Below are positions 53,562 to 64,000 of a DNA stretch of 64,000 nucleotides, piece by piece. The notes below the pieces were generated by a model. The model was not told the DNA's origin. It made no database searches and worked only from the letters and a program-made list of their open reading frames with translations. The translations under genes were made by a program, and so were the position numbers. The DNA is from Syngnathus acus (lineage: Eukaryota > Chordata > Actinopteri > Syngnathiformes > Syngnathidae): positions 1,456,912 to 1,520,911 of the forward strand of contig NC_051102.1 of NCBI RefSeq assembly GCF_901709675.1, read 5' to 3'. Position 1 is the first letter of the stretch. Every line of letters starts with the position of its first letter.

Positions 53562-55837
53562 CTACATGGGCAAAAAAAACAAAACAAATCAAGTTCAAAA
53601 CATGCACCAGGTAATATGCAAGAACAGAAATTTCAAACCAAATAAATTGAATTGCCTGCTAATTAGCATTTTTATTTGTATTTGACCGTTTGACTCACTC
53701 AATAAACAGAAGCACCAGTGTGACTGCTCTCCCTTTTGTCACTTCACTTGAGCAATGACACATCCGTATAAATTCAGCAAAGCAACAAAAAAAAACATAT
53801 GACAGCTCGTGATTAAAAAAAAAAAAAAAAAAGAAGACATTTGGGGCACTCATATGTGAAGCGACCACTTCTTTTGGATTTTGCATGTCAAATCACTAGC
53901 TTTGTGCTTTTTAATGACCCTTTCCCTGGAGTTATTTGACACACAGAACAAGGAAACGGCTCTAATTAATAGAACAAATTATCATTAAAGTGTAACGCCG
54001 CCAAGTCAATCTGTCATAAAAACCTGCCCAATTAGGGAAGCAATTATCAAGTTCCCCTGTGGTTATGCTTATGGGTCACAATATCAAGTAGGTAGAAAAT
54101 AAGCTAGACAAGATAGACACTCCACCTTTTAAACATCTCATTGCGCTAAAATTGGCTACATCATTGAATTCTACCCCTAAAATGAATGCATTAATAAATA
54201 AAATAACAGTATTTGGTTCAGTTTTGTGTGATTTCTGGGGAAATAAGAAACAAAGGACTTCATTATGCACAGTACTGTATAGCATTCTCTTAAAGTTCAA
54301 ACGCAAGGTGTTGTTTTAACAAAAGAGCTGCTGCATCTGTGCTGGTCGAGCCGGTTTGAAGCAAATTGTTTGCTTAAGCTAATTGCATATCAATGGCACT
54401 TGCCCTTCATATTGACACTTGAACTGAATTTTGTTCACTAAACAGCTGAGCACTTGATTTAAGTCAGTTTGAAGGAAAACATTTAACAGCTCCTTTTCTT
54501 CTTCCAGCAGGGTAATTAACATTCCAGTGATTCCTCATGTTTTTGGTGAAGTCAGTCAGGAAAAAAAGAGACTGCTTGGAGGTTAAGAAGCTGCATTTAG
54601 GGGGACGTGGATAAAGGAAGATTTATTCAAACGTTGCAGGTTACAACCATATCTGGGCTTTTCAGGGCATATTTTGGAGATAGCTGTCACTGTTTATTAC
54701 ACAAGCAGTGTGTAGAAAGTTAACTTTTGGAAAGCATGAAAGGCATGCATGATGGCTTGGCTGTAAGCCAAGAAAGGAAGTACAGTATGTGACTGATTAC
54801 AAGTGGTCAAACAACAACAAATAGTTTCAATGCAAATCTTCCTAGAAGCGCAGAGTGAAAGAGAAGAAATGGGAAATATAAAAAAAAAAAATGCAACGAC
54901 TCTCAATACATGTGCTGACTTAGTCACTAATTGCCGTTGATCAGCAAGTCAGTTAATAATTACAATTCCAGCTTTTATCGTAGGCGTGGTATGAAAACAA
55001 ATGTTAAAGATTCAGTAAGATTAAAGTCAGAACCTCCTCTAACCAGAAAATACAGCAGGTAAATATACAGCAGCACTCCTTCTGGTTGATCTAAATTGAC
55101 AGCTTGCTTTTTTCCACCATCCTCAATTAACAGAGCCATTCAGTGCGTGTGTGTGTGCGCATGTGTGTGTCTCAATCAACAAATATGTAAAAAAAAAAAC
55201 AAGAAGCACCCTTCTGACAGTATCCAGATGCCACAGTAGTTCTAATGGCTCACTGCTTCGTTCCCATCACATGTAATGTATTTAGTACAATATCTTACGT
55301 CAGAAAGCTCCTGTGCTCTCTCTCCACTGAGAACCCATCTATTATTTAAAGGTCCAAGCACAAGCAAGCTGGGGGACAGCCAGCCACACTTGAGTTGATG
55401 GTGATGAGGGTAGTTATTAAACGTGCATCAGATCGGTGCACCAACATATGTCACACTTACAGGAATAGTGTGCGTTTTGACTGGAGGAGTCATTTCCCGA
55501 GAGCTGATAATTACAGTCATTATGCGGCTGACCCTTTCACCCCTTGCAGAGACATGTCAGTTACAATGACAACAGCTTTCTTATATATAAAACTACACAC
55601 ACAGGGATCGACGCCTTTCAAAACTTGTGCCTTTGAAGAGAGTCGCCCATCCAAAAACAATGATGCCGCTCTAGGGCAATAGCAGCGTGTCGCTTTCAAT
55701 ATTTATCAGTTGAGCAATAACCAAAAATTGTACAGTACTTACTGTGGATAATACTGACGTAATAATTAAAAAATACCATGCCGAAAGCAAAATTCAGGCA
55801 GTTAAAAATACAGTGCCAGTTTAATCACTTTACTCAC
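53562..55837 (-). other. csrnp1: csrnp1 intron 1 (5' UTR intron)
   Basis: About 2.3 kb, AT-rich, with poly-A runs near 53816 and a short GT repeat near 55147. No exon seen. Confidence 0.5.
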
Positions 55838-56005
55838 CACGACTTCAGAGGCAGCATAACGACGGAGGTGAAAGTGTGGATTTGTGACAGAGTTGACGGT
55901 CTCTGGCAGCCAGCTGCGCCTCTCGTCGGTGTGTGAAGCTTGTGTTTCAACTGTAGTAGCAGGCGCAGGCACAGGCAGCCAGCGTGAACGCCTCAGGACT
56001 TCTGG
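55838..56005 (-). promoter_or_regulatory. csrnp1: Probable non-coding first exon and promoter-proximal region of csrnp1
   Basis: On the minus strand, GAAGTCGTG|GTGAGT forms a strong splice donor at 55838, preceded by a locally GC-rich stretch. A first non-coding exon is expected because the start-codon exon begins with an acceptor. Upstream lie CTTTGAAAG (56019-56009 on the minus strand, a TCF/LEF-like match) and TTACGTCA (near 56311-56318, ATF/CREB-like). The 5' limit is a guess. Confidence 0.5.
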
Positions 56006-56476
56006 CCCCTTTCAAAGATTACACACGCGACAGCAAGAGAATGACAGCCGCGGGATGCAACATAACCCGTACCTGCCTAATAATTACGATATAACGACAC
56101 TCTGACTAAATAAAATGCTATCACAGCAGTTGTAAAAGTTGACTAAATATATTAGGTTGTAAACCAGAACAACACATCACAACTACATTCATTTATTACA
56201 AGCTTCGTGACAAACGAAACCAAGAGTCGTTTAGTGTGATCTCTCTTGCAGCACGAGTCGAGCTCGTGATTAGGATCGCTCCTCTTCGACTCCAGTCGCG
56301 TTCTGCCCTTGCAGTGACGTAACGGAAGATAAATAAACTTTAAATCAATAGCTTGTGGTGCTTTTGATAGTTTCTTGCAGCTATTGTACTTTGTGGTACT
56401 TTCATGCAACTAATGTTACGTAAAAGCGAATGTTGCTGGTTACTAGTTAAGTTGCAATGACTTTCCGCTGCATCTC

Positions 56477-56484
56477 TTGTGGTA

Positions 56485-56566
<82 letters not shown>

Positions 56567-56576
56567 TACCACAATA

Positions 56577-56642
<66 letters not shown>
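56477..56642. repeat. (TA)n microsatellite within a 98-bp perfect palindrome, plus a second (TA)n
   Basis: TTGTGGTACTCATA at 56477-56490 and its exact complement TATGAGTACCACAA at 56561-56574 bracket an uninterrupted TA tract. A second TA tract runs from about 56577 to 56642 and abuts a SINE. Confidence 0.95.
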
Positions 56643-56644
<2 letters not shown>

Positions 56645-57016
56645 TGGCTCGGTGGTGCACTGGGTAGCACATCCGCCTCACAGTTAGGAGGGTGCGGGTT
56701 CGATTCCACCTCCGGCCCTCCCTGTGTGGAGTCTGCGTGTTCTCCCCGGGCCCGCGTGGGTTTTCTCCGGGCACTCCGGTTTCCTCCCACATCCCAAAAA
56801 CATGCTTGGTAGGCTGATTGAGCGCTCCAAATTATCCCTAGGTGTGAGTGCGAGTGCAAATGGTTGTTTGTCTCTGTGTGCCCTGCGATTGGCTGGCAAC
56901 CGGTTCAGGGTGTCCCCCGCCTACTGCCCGTTGACGGCTGGGATAGGCTCCAGCACACCCGCGACCCCCGTGGGGACTAAGCGGTTCAGAAAATGGATGG
57001 ATGGATGGATGGATGG
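56643..57016 (+). mobile_element. tRNA-derived SINE, (GGAT)n tail, copy 1
   Basis: The head has a Pol III A-box-like region (TGGTGCACTGGGTAGCAC) and a B box (GGTTCGATTCC). The body includes CCTGCGATTGGCTGGCAACC and GGCTGGGATAGGCTCCAGCA, and it ends in GGATGGATGGATGG. A second copy in reverse lies at 59570-59937. Confidence 0.85.
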
Positions 57017-58867
57017 AGATATATATATATATGTGTGTGTACAAACAAATATGTATATTTCTTCTCAACCCGATATTAGTGTAATTTATAGCCCAAGCCA
57101 TGCACGTATGCACGTTTGCTCCAAAAGCGTTCCAACTATGATTTCTAGTGTTTTTCATATATGACTGATTAGACGGTCAAATCTAGACAGGATTAACATT
57201 CCAGGCCCTGCTTTAAAGATAATCACAGGCTGCTAGCTGTCCCTGACTGGGAACAAAACGAAGCTCATTGCTCAGAGTGCGTGGCAGATTAACAGATGGA
57301 AAGACAGATGAACAGAAAGACAAAACACCCTTAAGCTTGAGCTTTTGACTCCATGTTGACACCATACATGATTTGTTGATTCAAACTCAAAAACAGCACT
57401 AACACCTGCTGGCTCAAATGAAATGGCTGAGAGAACCATATCTGTGCTGAGTGCCTGCCCACTTTAGATGGGAGGGAGGACACTTCCGTCTTCCGTCATC
57501 CGTTTTTGTCTTTTCAAAAGTTTTTTTTGTATATTTGCAACTCACCCATTTTTAATTTTATTTTTTTTCTCCGATATGTACTGAGAAACTTACCCAATTG
57601 TTATTTTTGTGCTGTAGCGCCATTTTGTGGCAAAGGAACTATGTTGAAATTCAGTGAGGAGGTTCATTAAAACAAAAGTAGTGCTGAGTCACCCATGACA
57701 CAAAACTAATGTGATATTTAAACCCATGGCTTGAATCTGGGTTTGCTGTAATGACTGTCCGAACATAACGGGGAAATGAAACGAGATCATGTATAACTGA
57801 CCCAGATTTCCAACCGGATTTCTATTCATTTTGTTCCAGATTTGAATACCATTCACGGGTCAAAAGAACACAAAGGCAACATTGCGTCAGGTTTGCCTTT
57901 TTGATAGGCCGACTATTTTCCTCAATGTTATCATCAACCAATAGCTCTCATCGGAACAGTGACCTTAGATGATCTTAACCCAAACCAACTTGTCTTGGTA
58001 TCGGTGTGCTTTCAGTTCCTCACGTTATATAACTTTAAGTTAACCTACATTGTGGCGGGGGGCCTCTCAGGTTGCTGCGAGCAAGCTCTCGTGGCCCCAT
58101 TTCAGACTCAGTCAGGCACCACTACCGATGGCCCACATGTACAGTCATATTCTGAAGAGGTGTGATGAAGGACTGACATGACATACGGCATATAGTCCTT
58201 CTTGAGTTTATAATCACCGGGATTACTAGTATAGTACCATGAAATGTTACTTTTAGTTTTCCAAATTTGCAAAAAAAAACTGAGCTGAAGGTTTCATTCA
58301 CTAGAAGTGCCATCCATGATTGCTTGGGCTTGTGTGACTCTTGTGACATCATAGTGTCATTCAAAAAAAGACTTCTCAATCTTTATTATTTACTGTTTTT
58401 TTGCTCACCAGGAATGCATAACCTGTGATAAATGCAGTGTCTCAAAGTTAAAAGTGCAATGTTAATTCATGAACATTGATTCTTTTATCTACTTATCTAC
58501 AGGAAGTTTCACGAGGACATTTCTATTTGTGCCATTTCTTGTGTAAAAGGGGAGCATTGGCGATTGTTTCCTTCCAAAGCATCATCCGTCACTCAGATTG
58601 AAAGCAAGTCAAGCTGCAGCCCTGCATGGCACTAAAGTAGGTCAGTCACACAGTTTACAAGACATGGGATCTTATCTGTGCAACAGAAAAGCAGCTGTGA
58701 CTGCATTTGACATCCCCTTTTTAACATTGTCAAATAGACAAGCAGTGAGCAACTGTTGTTGTGACCTTTCTTACAAAAAGTGTCCCGTGTCATCTGACGT
58801 GGACTTAACAGGAGTGTTTGCCCGAGGAATGTGTCTTTCTGTTTTGATATGAGTCGGCACACACAAT

Positions 58868-58936
58868 TGTGTGTGTGTGTGCGTGTGTGTGTGTGCGTGT
58901 GTGTGTGTGCGTGCGTGTGCGTGCGTGCGCGTGTCA
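58868..58936. repeat. (GT)n/(GC) compound microsatellite
   Basis: GTGTGTGTGC-type repeat with periodic GC interruptions. Confidence 0.95.
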
Positions 58937-59569
58937 GTTCAGCAGTAAGAGCTTGTGTGTTCTTGGAATTCCAGCCCAGTTTTGTACTGGTGGTGTCTGC
59001 TATCACGTGTGTTTCCATGTGAGTGCTGGTAGGAGCAGGCAGCAGGAAGGAGGACTTAACCTGCTCTGCTCTCAGCTGTTCACATCAGCACATACTAGTC
59101 TGTCACACACACATTCTACCTAGGCTCAGCCCATCTAGATACTCTCAACTGCTTCCTTTGCAGCTGGCAAAACATGCATCACAGACTGTTATGTGTTATT
59201 CAGTAGGAGATACTGCACAACGTAGATTTGAGTACCGGGTCATACTGTTTTCCAAAAACATGATAAAAACCTGCAACTTGTGGGGACTCATCTTAGATCA
59301 TGGGTGAGCATATATCTTGTGAATTAAACTGGTAAACGTCAATGTCAAATGGTATACGGCAAATGTCAAATGGTATTTCCCTGCAGGGCTAACACATTAC
59401 TTGGCAGGAAATTCTAATCTTAGCTCAGACTCTCTGTGAGTGGAAACGACATGTTGTCCTCTTGCTTGTGGGTTTCTAGGTACTACGGTTTCTTCCCACA
59501 TTCCAAAGACATGTACGCTTATGTTACACGTTAAGTGCCTGTATATGTGAATGTGAGTGAACAGAATAT

Positions 59570-59937
59570 CCATCCATCCATCCATTTTCTGTACCGCTTT
59601 ATCCCCACGGGGGTCGCGGGCTTGCCGGAGCCTATCCCAGCTGTCATCGGGCAGTAGGCGGGGGACACCCTGAACCGGTTGCCAGCCAATCGCAGGGCAC
59701 ACAGAGACAAACAACCATCCGCACACGCACTCACACCTAGGGGCAATTTGGAGCGCTCAATCGGCCTACCAAGCATGTTTTTGGGGATGTGGGAGGAAAC
59801 TGGAGTGCCCGGAGAAAACCCACGCGGACACGGGGAGAACATGCAAACTCCACACAGGGAGGGCCGGAGGTGGAATCGAACCCGCACCCTCCTTACTGTG
59901 AGGCGGACGTGCTAGCCAGTGCGTCACCGAGCCGCCC
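59570..59937 (-). mobile_element. tRNA-derived SINE, copy 2, with intact 13-bp target-site duplication
   Basis: Reverse-complement copy of the SINE at 56643-57016: the (ATCC)n tail comes first and the tRNA-like head, with B box complement GGAATCGAACC, at the right end. GTGAACAGAATAT occurs exactly at 59557-59569 and 59938-59950, the duplication left by insertion. Confidence 0.92.
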
Positions 59938-61442
59938 GTGAACAGAATATTAGATTATTATTTTATATGACTACTATTACAAACTACTATTACTTTCTAA
60001 TGACGTAAACGTAAATGATGAATAGATAATTTAATAAAAGCCACGTTAAATGGTTACTCTGGCGCCATCTCTTGGCTGCAATGTGACAACTTTTAAATGC
60101 GTTATTACACCGTATCAATCACCACCGCTTTTCTCCACTAGAGGTCAGCATAGTTCTTGGTTGATATGTAATGCGTGGTTCGGTTGAACATTTTGGTGCT
60201 GTCTGGAACCCCCCACCCCCCTTGTGCAGCTCTACACCGAGCCAAAAATAGAATGCATAGTTGTCTTTTTTATCTTCAGCAGGATTTGAACCTTGACCCT
60301 CTTACTCTAAAGGCTTCATAAATAAACAACTGCTGTCCAATAATCCTGTACATTTTTCAATGTTTAGTTTTAAATGATTTAATTTACAGAGATTAGATTT
60401 ACTGCATTACAGACACCAAATCGGTTGACCTTTGAAGCAGCTTGAAAAGCCGAAATTCTATTAGCACTGCATACATTTATGTGTAGTTTTATCTTTTTGG
60501 TATGCAACTGGGAGCACATGCACCTTAACACAACATTAACATCGATTTGGGCAGGAAGGTAATGTTATGGCATGAAGCGGCTAATGGGAAATTTTGTTGC
60601 AGCACAAAACACCTATGCTAAGTATGCGGATTGCAGAGAAAAATGCCGCCACTTAGAGTTTTGTCACGAGATACAAAGCGGCTGTGGAAGGAATTTCAAA
60701 CTGAAGTCCGTCCGACTGGGGCAGCTGTTGTCGTCTCTGATTTCACAATCATGTAAACATGGAAAATCAATTATGGTATATAGATTTGATTATTATTTGT
60801 AAATCAAACTGTTTTTTGTTTTGTTATATGGAACTGTCATGGGGCTTTATTAGGTGATTTTTATGCCGGCAGCTGTCATATCCGTATTACAGGAATCACA
60901 AGGTTTGAAGAGGACTTTGGACAAAAGAACTTGTCTCTGTTTTATGAGATGCTCCCGACACACACATCTCCTGCCTAGAATCTGCTGCACATGTGACTTC
61001 ACCTGCTCTGTAGGTACGTGCTTAATTGTTTTTTCTTTTTATACATTCTATACATATAGCATAACATTAGTTTTGTGGTAGGATGGACTTTGAGTTCTGA
61101 GAAATTTCTACTTTGCCTTTACAGAGCCCACATTTTGCGATTCAAAATAAACTAAAAATTGACATTCAAACAAATGATAATTATTATGTCGTATTCTGCT
61201 TTTGCAACAACATGATACGTTTCTTTGTCATCATCTGATGGCACATATTTACATTTTAGATGTATAATTCAGGTTTTTGAGAAAACCTAAACATTAACAG
61301 AGTCATATGATTATCTGCGTGACTGCTATAAACACAGCTACTCTCTTGGATTCAACCTAGATAAATTATAAATGTAATGTCAGTGTCTCTGAAAAAAGGT
61401 AGTTTTAGTTACTGGATGTTTTGAATTGCATTTACAGGTGTG

Positions 61443-62476
61443 ATGGAGACATTTGGCCTGAGGCGAACACAGTCCTTGAAGAGCCTATCTTGGGTTCAGG
61501 AGAGGTCAAGGGACATGCCAGCTCCCACCCGCTGGGACAGAAAGTCCGTGTTGCAGCTGGTGCACCAGTAAGTTGCCGAACTGTGCAGTAGCACTCTCCA
61601 AACTTTCAATCACAATAAATGATTGCAAATTACATAGAATCTTAATGATGTGACTGGATAAGAATGGTGATACATTTTTCCTTTATGGATTTTATGTTTT
61701 TTTTTTAAAGAAGAAATCCAGTATTTCTACTACTGTCAATCCTCTGTTTTCCAGTTACCAAAGCTGTGGTGACCTAAGGAGTCAAGAAAAAATGGGACAT
61801 AATTTCCAGGTAGAGCATATTCACAACAATGTTTTTTTTTTTTTTTAAATTCACATTGTCTGCACTTGCAGCAGAGCTCCGTCCCTATCTTCTGCCAATT
61901 ATGGGGGGCACTGAATATTGTGAACACAATTTGGGAAAAACACACCTCCATTAAATTATCTTTCAGACATCAGAGAGATTTCTTGAAGAAGGATGGAGAG
62001 GAGTAAAGAACAGAGACAATGTGGCCTTAGAAGGAGCTTTAAGAGCTGCAAGTTTGTCAAGAAGTCAGTCCATGGACTTCCTCCCTGAGAGGGAGAACTC
62101 AGGTACCAGAGCACTGTGTGCACTGTTCGAGTCCAAGACCAAGCTGCAGCACAAGTCCAGCTGCAGCCCCAAACTCAACTCATCAGTGTTTGCTAGAGAC
62201 GGAAAGACCGGAAGAGACTGCTCCCTTCAGGATCAGAGAAGCCACAACAGGAGCGCTCAGGTGCGTTATTAATTATTATTATTATTATTATTATTACATT
62301 ATGAACCACTGGGGAAATACATTTAATTGGCTATTTTTAAGAACTGAAAAGTAGTTTATAATGAACAAGTGAAAGTTTCTTCATGTTACTTTTCCAGAGG
62401 GTGACCCAGTCAGAGAGCGGAAGGACCACAGATGGCCTCCCAGAGTCTTACAACAAAGATTCCAGATACTCATACG
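61443..62476 (+). CDS. N-terminal exons of an unconfirmed gene, possibly Xin-repeat (XIRP)-like; continues past the window
   Basis: Coding exons with clean splice sites and continuous frame: 61443-61567, 61755-61809, 61967-62260 and 62398-62476 (553 nt, about 184 aa, ending in phase 1 at a GTGAGG donor). The exon with the ATG begins at 61438, so 5' UTR sequence lies upstream. The protein starts METFGLRRTQSLKSLSWVQE and has TRWDRKSVLQLVHHYQSC and ALCALFESKTKLQHKSSC, low in known domains. No Xin repeats, LIM domain or transmembrane segment appear in this part. XIRP is suggested by position next to csrnp1 (human CSRNP1-XIRP1) and a weak recollection of similar teleost Xin N-termini. Orientation differs from human. 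Coding status is solid; identity is not. Confidence 0.6.
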
Positions 62477-64000
62477 GTGAGGTGTGGCGCTCAATTTCTT
62501 GTTTAGTCACAGAAGTATTTATAGGCACACACACAGGCAGTATTGAATGTTCTCTATTCGAGTATCGTGTAGTAGGACTCAAAAAAGTGCAGGTCAGCAG
62601 TGCTCTGTTGCCCTTGACGTAAATCAACTAAAAAAAGATGAGGATGTTGTGGTGTAAATGCATAACTATGCGTATGGCACAGCCGCTTAAGATAGGAGTG
62701 ACACCAGTGCTGACGGATTATGACGCAGCCCTGCCTGCGACCAGACCATGTCTGTGCTTTGACCTTGTGTAAGACAAAGATGCACAACAAAAGCCTCACC
62801 AAACAAAAACTGTAAAGTGGTGAACCTCCTAATTGTTATTTTTACTTCACTCTATCACAAAATGTATCAATGTTAGCCGCTATATATTTTGTTAGCCTCA
62901 AACACGTACGGACGGGGGCTTTCATAAGGGAATGACAACGTATCGGTGGGAATGGGAGATGGAGGGCTGCCCCCGGTCCTTAGGTGACTAACAGAGGTGA
63001 TTGACTCAGTCGAGTGGCAAGTGCCAGCCAGCCACCCAAAATAGACGCTCTTAGGGTGGGGAGGGGGCGACAGCTCTGATAAAAATCAGCTGTCATGGGC
63101 CGAGGCCAGTGGAGTCCAGAGAGCCAGTGTGGGGTGAAACTCGGAAAGAGGTGTCAGCCTTCATCACACATCACTGAGGCATCAGGAGTGAGTGCTTGCT
63201 ATACAGAACAAATACGAAAGGAGAAAGACAGCTGGATTACACTTTTGTGAGTATCGGAGCTTTCATTTTATTATTAAATGAAATTGTACACTGTATTTGA
63301 TGATTCTTATATGAACAAAAGAAGAGCAGTACTGTATTATGAAGATTTAATCATCAACGGCCATGAAAGGAGTAGCAGTTTACTTCAGGTGTTTTAAAAC
63401 TCCCTTTTACTGTTAATTATATGTGATGCCAGTTTTGGAGTGATAAGAAAATCTCTGCAAATAAAATAGTTAACTTAAAGGTTTGAGTGCTTGTACCAAA
63501 AGGCAAAAAAAAAATTTTACATGTTAAAGAACTAGCATTGGCATTGTTCCTTTAGCTTTGCCAACATTATATAAACCAACAAAAATTCTAAATGAGCTAA
63601 TGTTAACAACTGAAAAATACACTTTGTTTTTTTCACATTAGATAGAGATTATTTTTTTAACCCACTGGTTTTTGGGCAATGATTATTCAACACATTCACC
63701 CAAAACCTGTCTAGGAACTGACCAAATCTGACAATTCTCAAAAGTAAGACCGTAGACTGCCAACTCCTACAAATCTGTTACCTTAAATAGCATAAATACT
63801 TTACATTCCTCCATGTCACAGCTGTCCTTGTTTTTAATCTACTCAATAAAACTCTTGGGGCTCAATCAATCAAAATCCCAATCCAGACTATTTTTTATCG
63901 AAGGGTCAAACAAGCCTATTTCGAAATGGAAAGTATAGATCTGTTTTCAGATGTGTGGTGCAAAAGTAAAGTGATAAAAAAAAATCAACAATAACTTGCC
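62477..64000 (+). other. Intron of the plus-strand gene, containing a possible internal promoter
   Basis: No further coding exon seen before the window ends. The segment 62930-63246 is less AT-rich than its surroundings and is described separately; 63.25-64.0 kb shows nothing recognisable. Confidence 0.6.
62990..63246 (+). promoter_or_regulatory. Possible alternative muscle-type promoter and non-coding exon
   Basis: Contains a CArG-like CCAAAATAGA near 63037, a GGGTGGGGAGGGGGCG box, and CAGCTCTGATAAAAATCAGCTG (63071-63092), which combines a TATA/MEF2-like core with a CAGCTG E-box. About 150 nt downstream a good donor, CTTTT|GTGAGT, occurs at 63246, suggesting a transcribed first exon. No start codon assignment is offered. 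Confidence 0.35.

Larger units (their letters stand above)
57017..61437. other. Long intergenic stretch upstream of the plus-strand gene at 61.4 kb
   Basis: Apart from the (GT)n tract and the SINE at 59570-59937, no gene was recognised. A possible 5' UTR exon with an acceptor at 60892 and donor at 61014 (CTGTAG|GTACGT) lies at 60893-61013; this is weak. Confidence 0.5.

Noticed and set aside
56643-56720. tRNA gene (A-box and B-box present)
   Set aside because: The sequence does not fold into a cloverleaf by eye and is continuous with a SINE body and (GGAT)n tail found again at 59570-59937.
56443-56859. Overlapping open frames with Tyr-Ile repeats
   Set aside because: They are translations of a (TA)n microsatellite.
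60572-60802. 76-codon frame starting MKRLMGNFVAAQN
   Set aside because: No splice context joins it in frame to the exons at 61.4 kb and I recognise no family; kept as unsupported.

Overview
This is a vertebrate, almost certainly teleost, genomic window. It has short exons separated by introns, (CA)n/(TA)n/(GT)n microsatellites, fish-type Tc1/mariner, hAT and pogo-like transposons, tRNA-derived SINEs and truncated LINE tails. I cannot name the species; compactness and repeat types suggest a percomorph. The gene order scn5-like / wdr48 / gorasp1 / csrnp1 (then possibly xirp1) matches the human 3p22 neighbourhood SCN5A-SCN10A-SCN11A-WDR48-GORASP1-TTC21A-CSRNP1-XIRP1.

Layout. (1) 0.07-7.6 kb, minus strand: two tandem paralogous C2H2 zinc-finger genes whose upstream exons encode a TINF2-N-like helical domain. 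The downstream copy has 18 fingers and the upstream copy 12; the difference is a duplicated six-finger block. (2) 7.6-10.9 kb: intergenic DNA with retroelement tails and a possible solo LTR. (3) 10.9-31.9 kb, minus strand: a complete voltage-gated sodium channel alpha subunit. I traced 26 coding exons that sum to 5,847 nt in frame (1,948 aa). Both ancient AT-AC introns of this family are present. Several transposons sit in its large introns. (4) 35.8-41.3 kb, plus strand: complete wdr48 (UAF1), 18 exons, 677 aa. (5) 44.4-48.8 kb, minus strand: complete gorasp1 (GRASP65), 9 exons, 444 aa, convergent with wdr48. (6) 50.7-53.5 kb, minus strand: csrnp1, 4 coding exons, 552 aa, plus a probable non-coding first exon near 55.8-56.0 kb. 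(7) 61.4-62.5 kb, plus strand: first coding exons of a gene that leaves the window, tentatively Xin-repeat-like by position and weak sequence resemblance. A possible internal muscle-type promoter/exon lies at 63.0-63.25 kb.

The genes do not form a functional unit. They are a conserved synteny block: an excitability gene, a deubiquitinase cofactor, a Golgi stacking protein, a nuclear transcription regulator and perhaps a muscle cytoskeletal gene. TTC21A, which lies between GORASP1 and CSRNP1 in human, is absent here. No wholly new multi-gene system is evident. The strongest unusual signals are the TINF2N-zinc-finger pair with block duplication of fingers, the non-canonical introns, and several structurally complete non-autonomous transposons with intact target-site duplications.

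All exon boundaries were placed by eye from splice signals, reading-frame continuity and family knowledge; no alignment was run.
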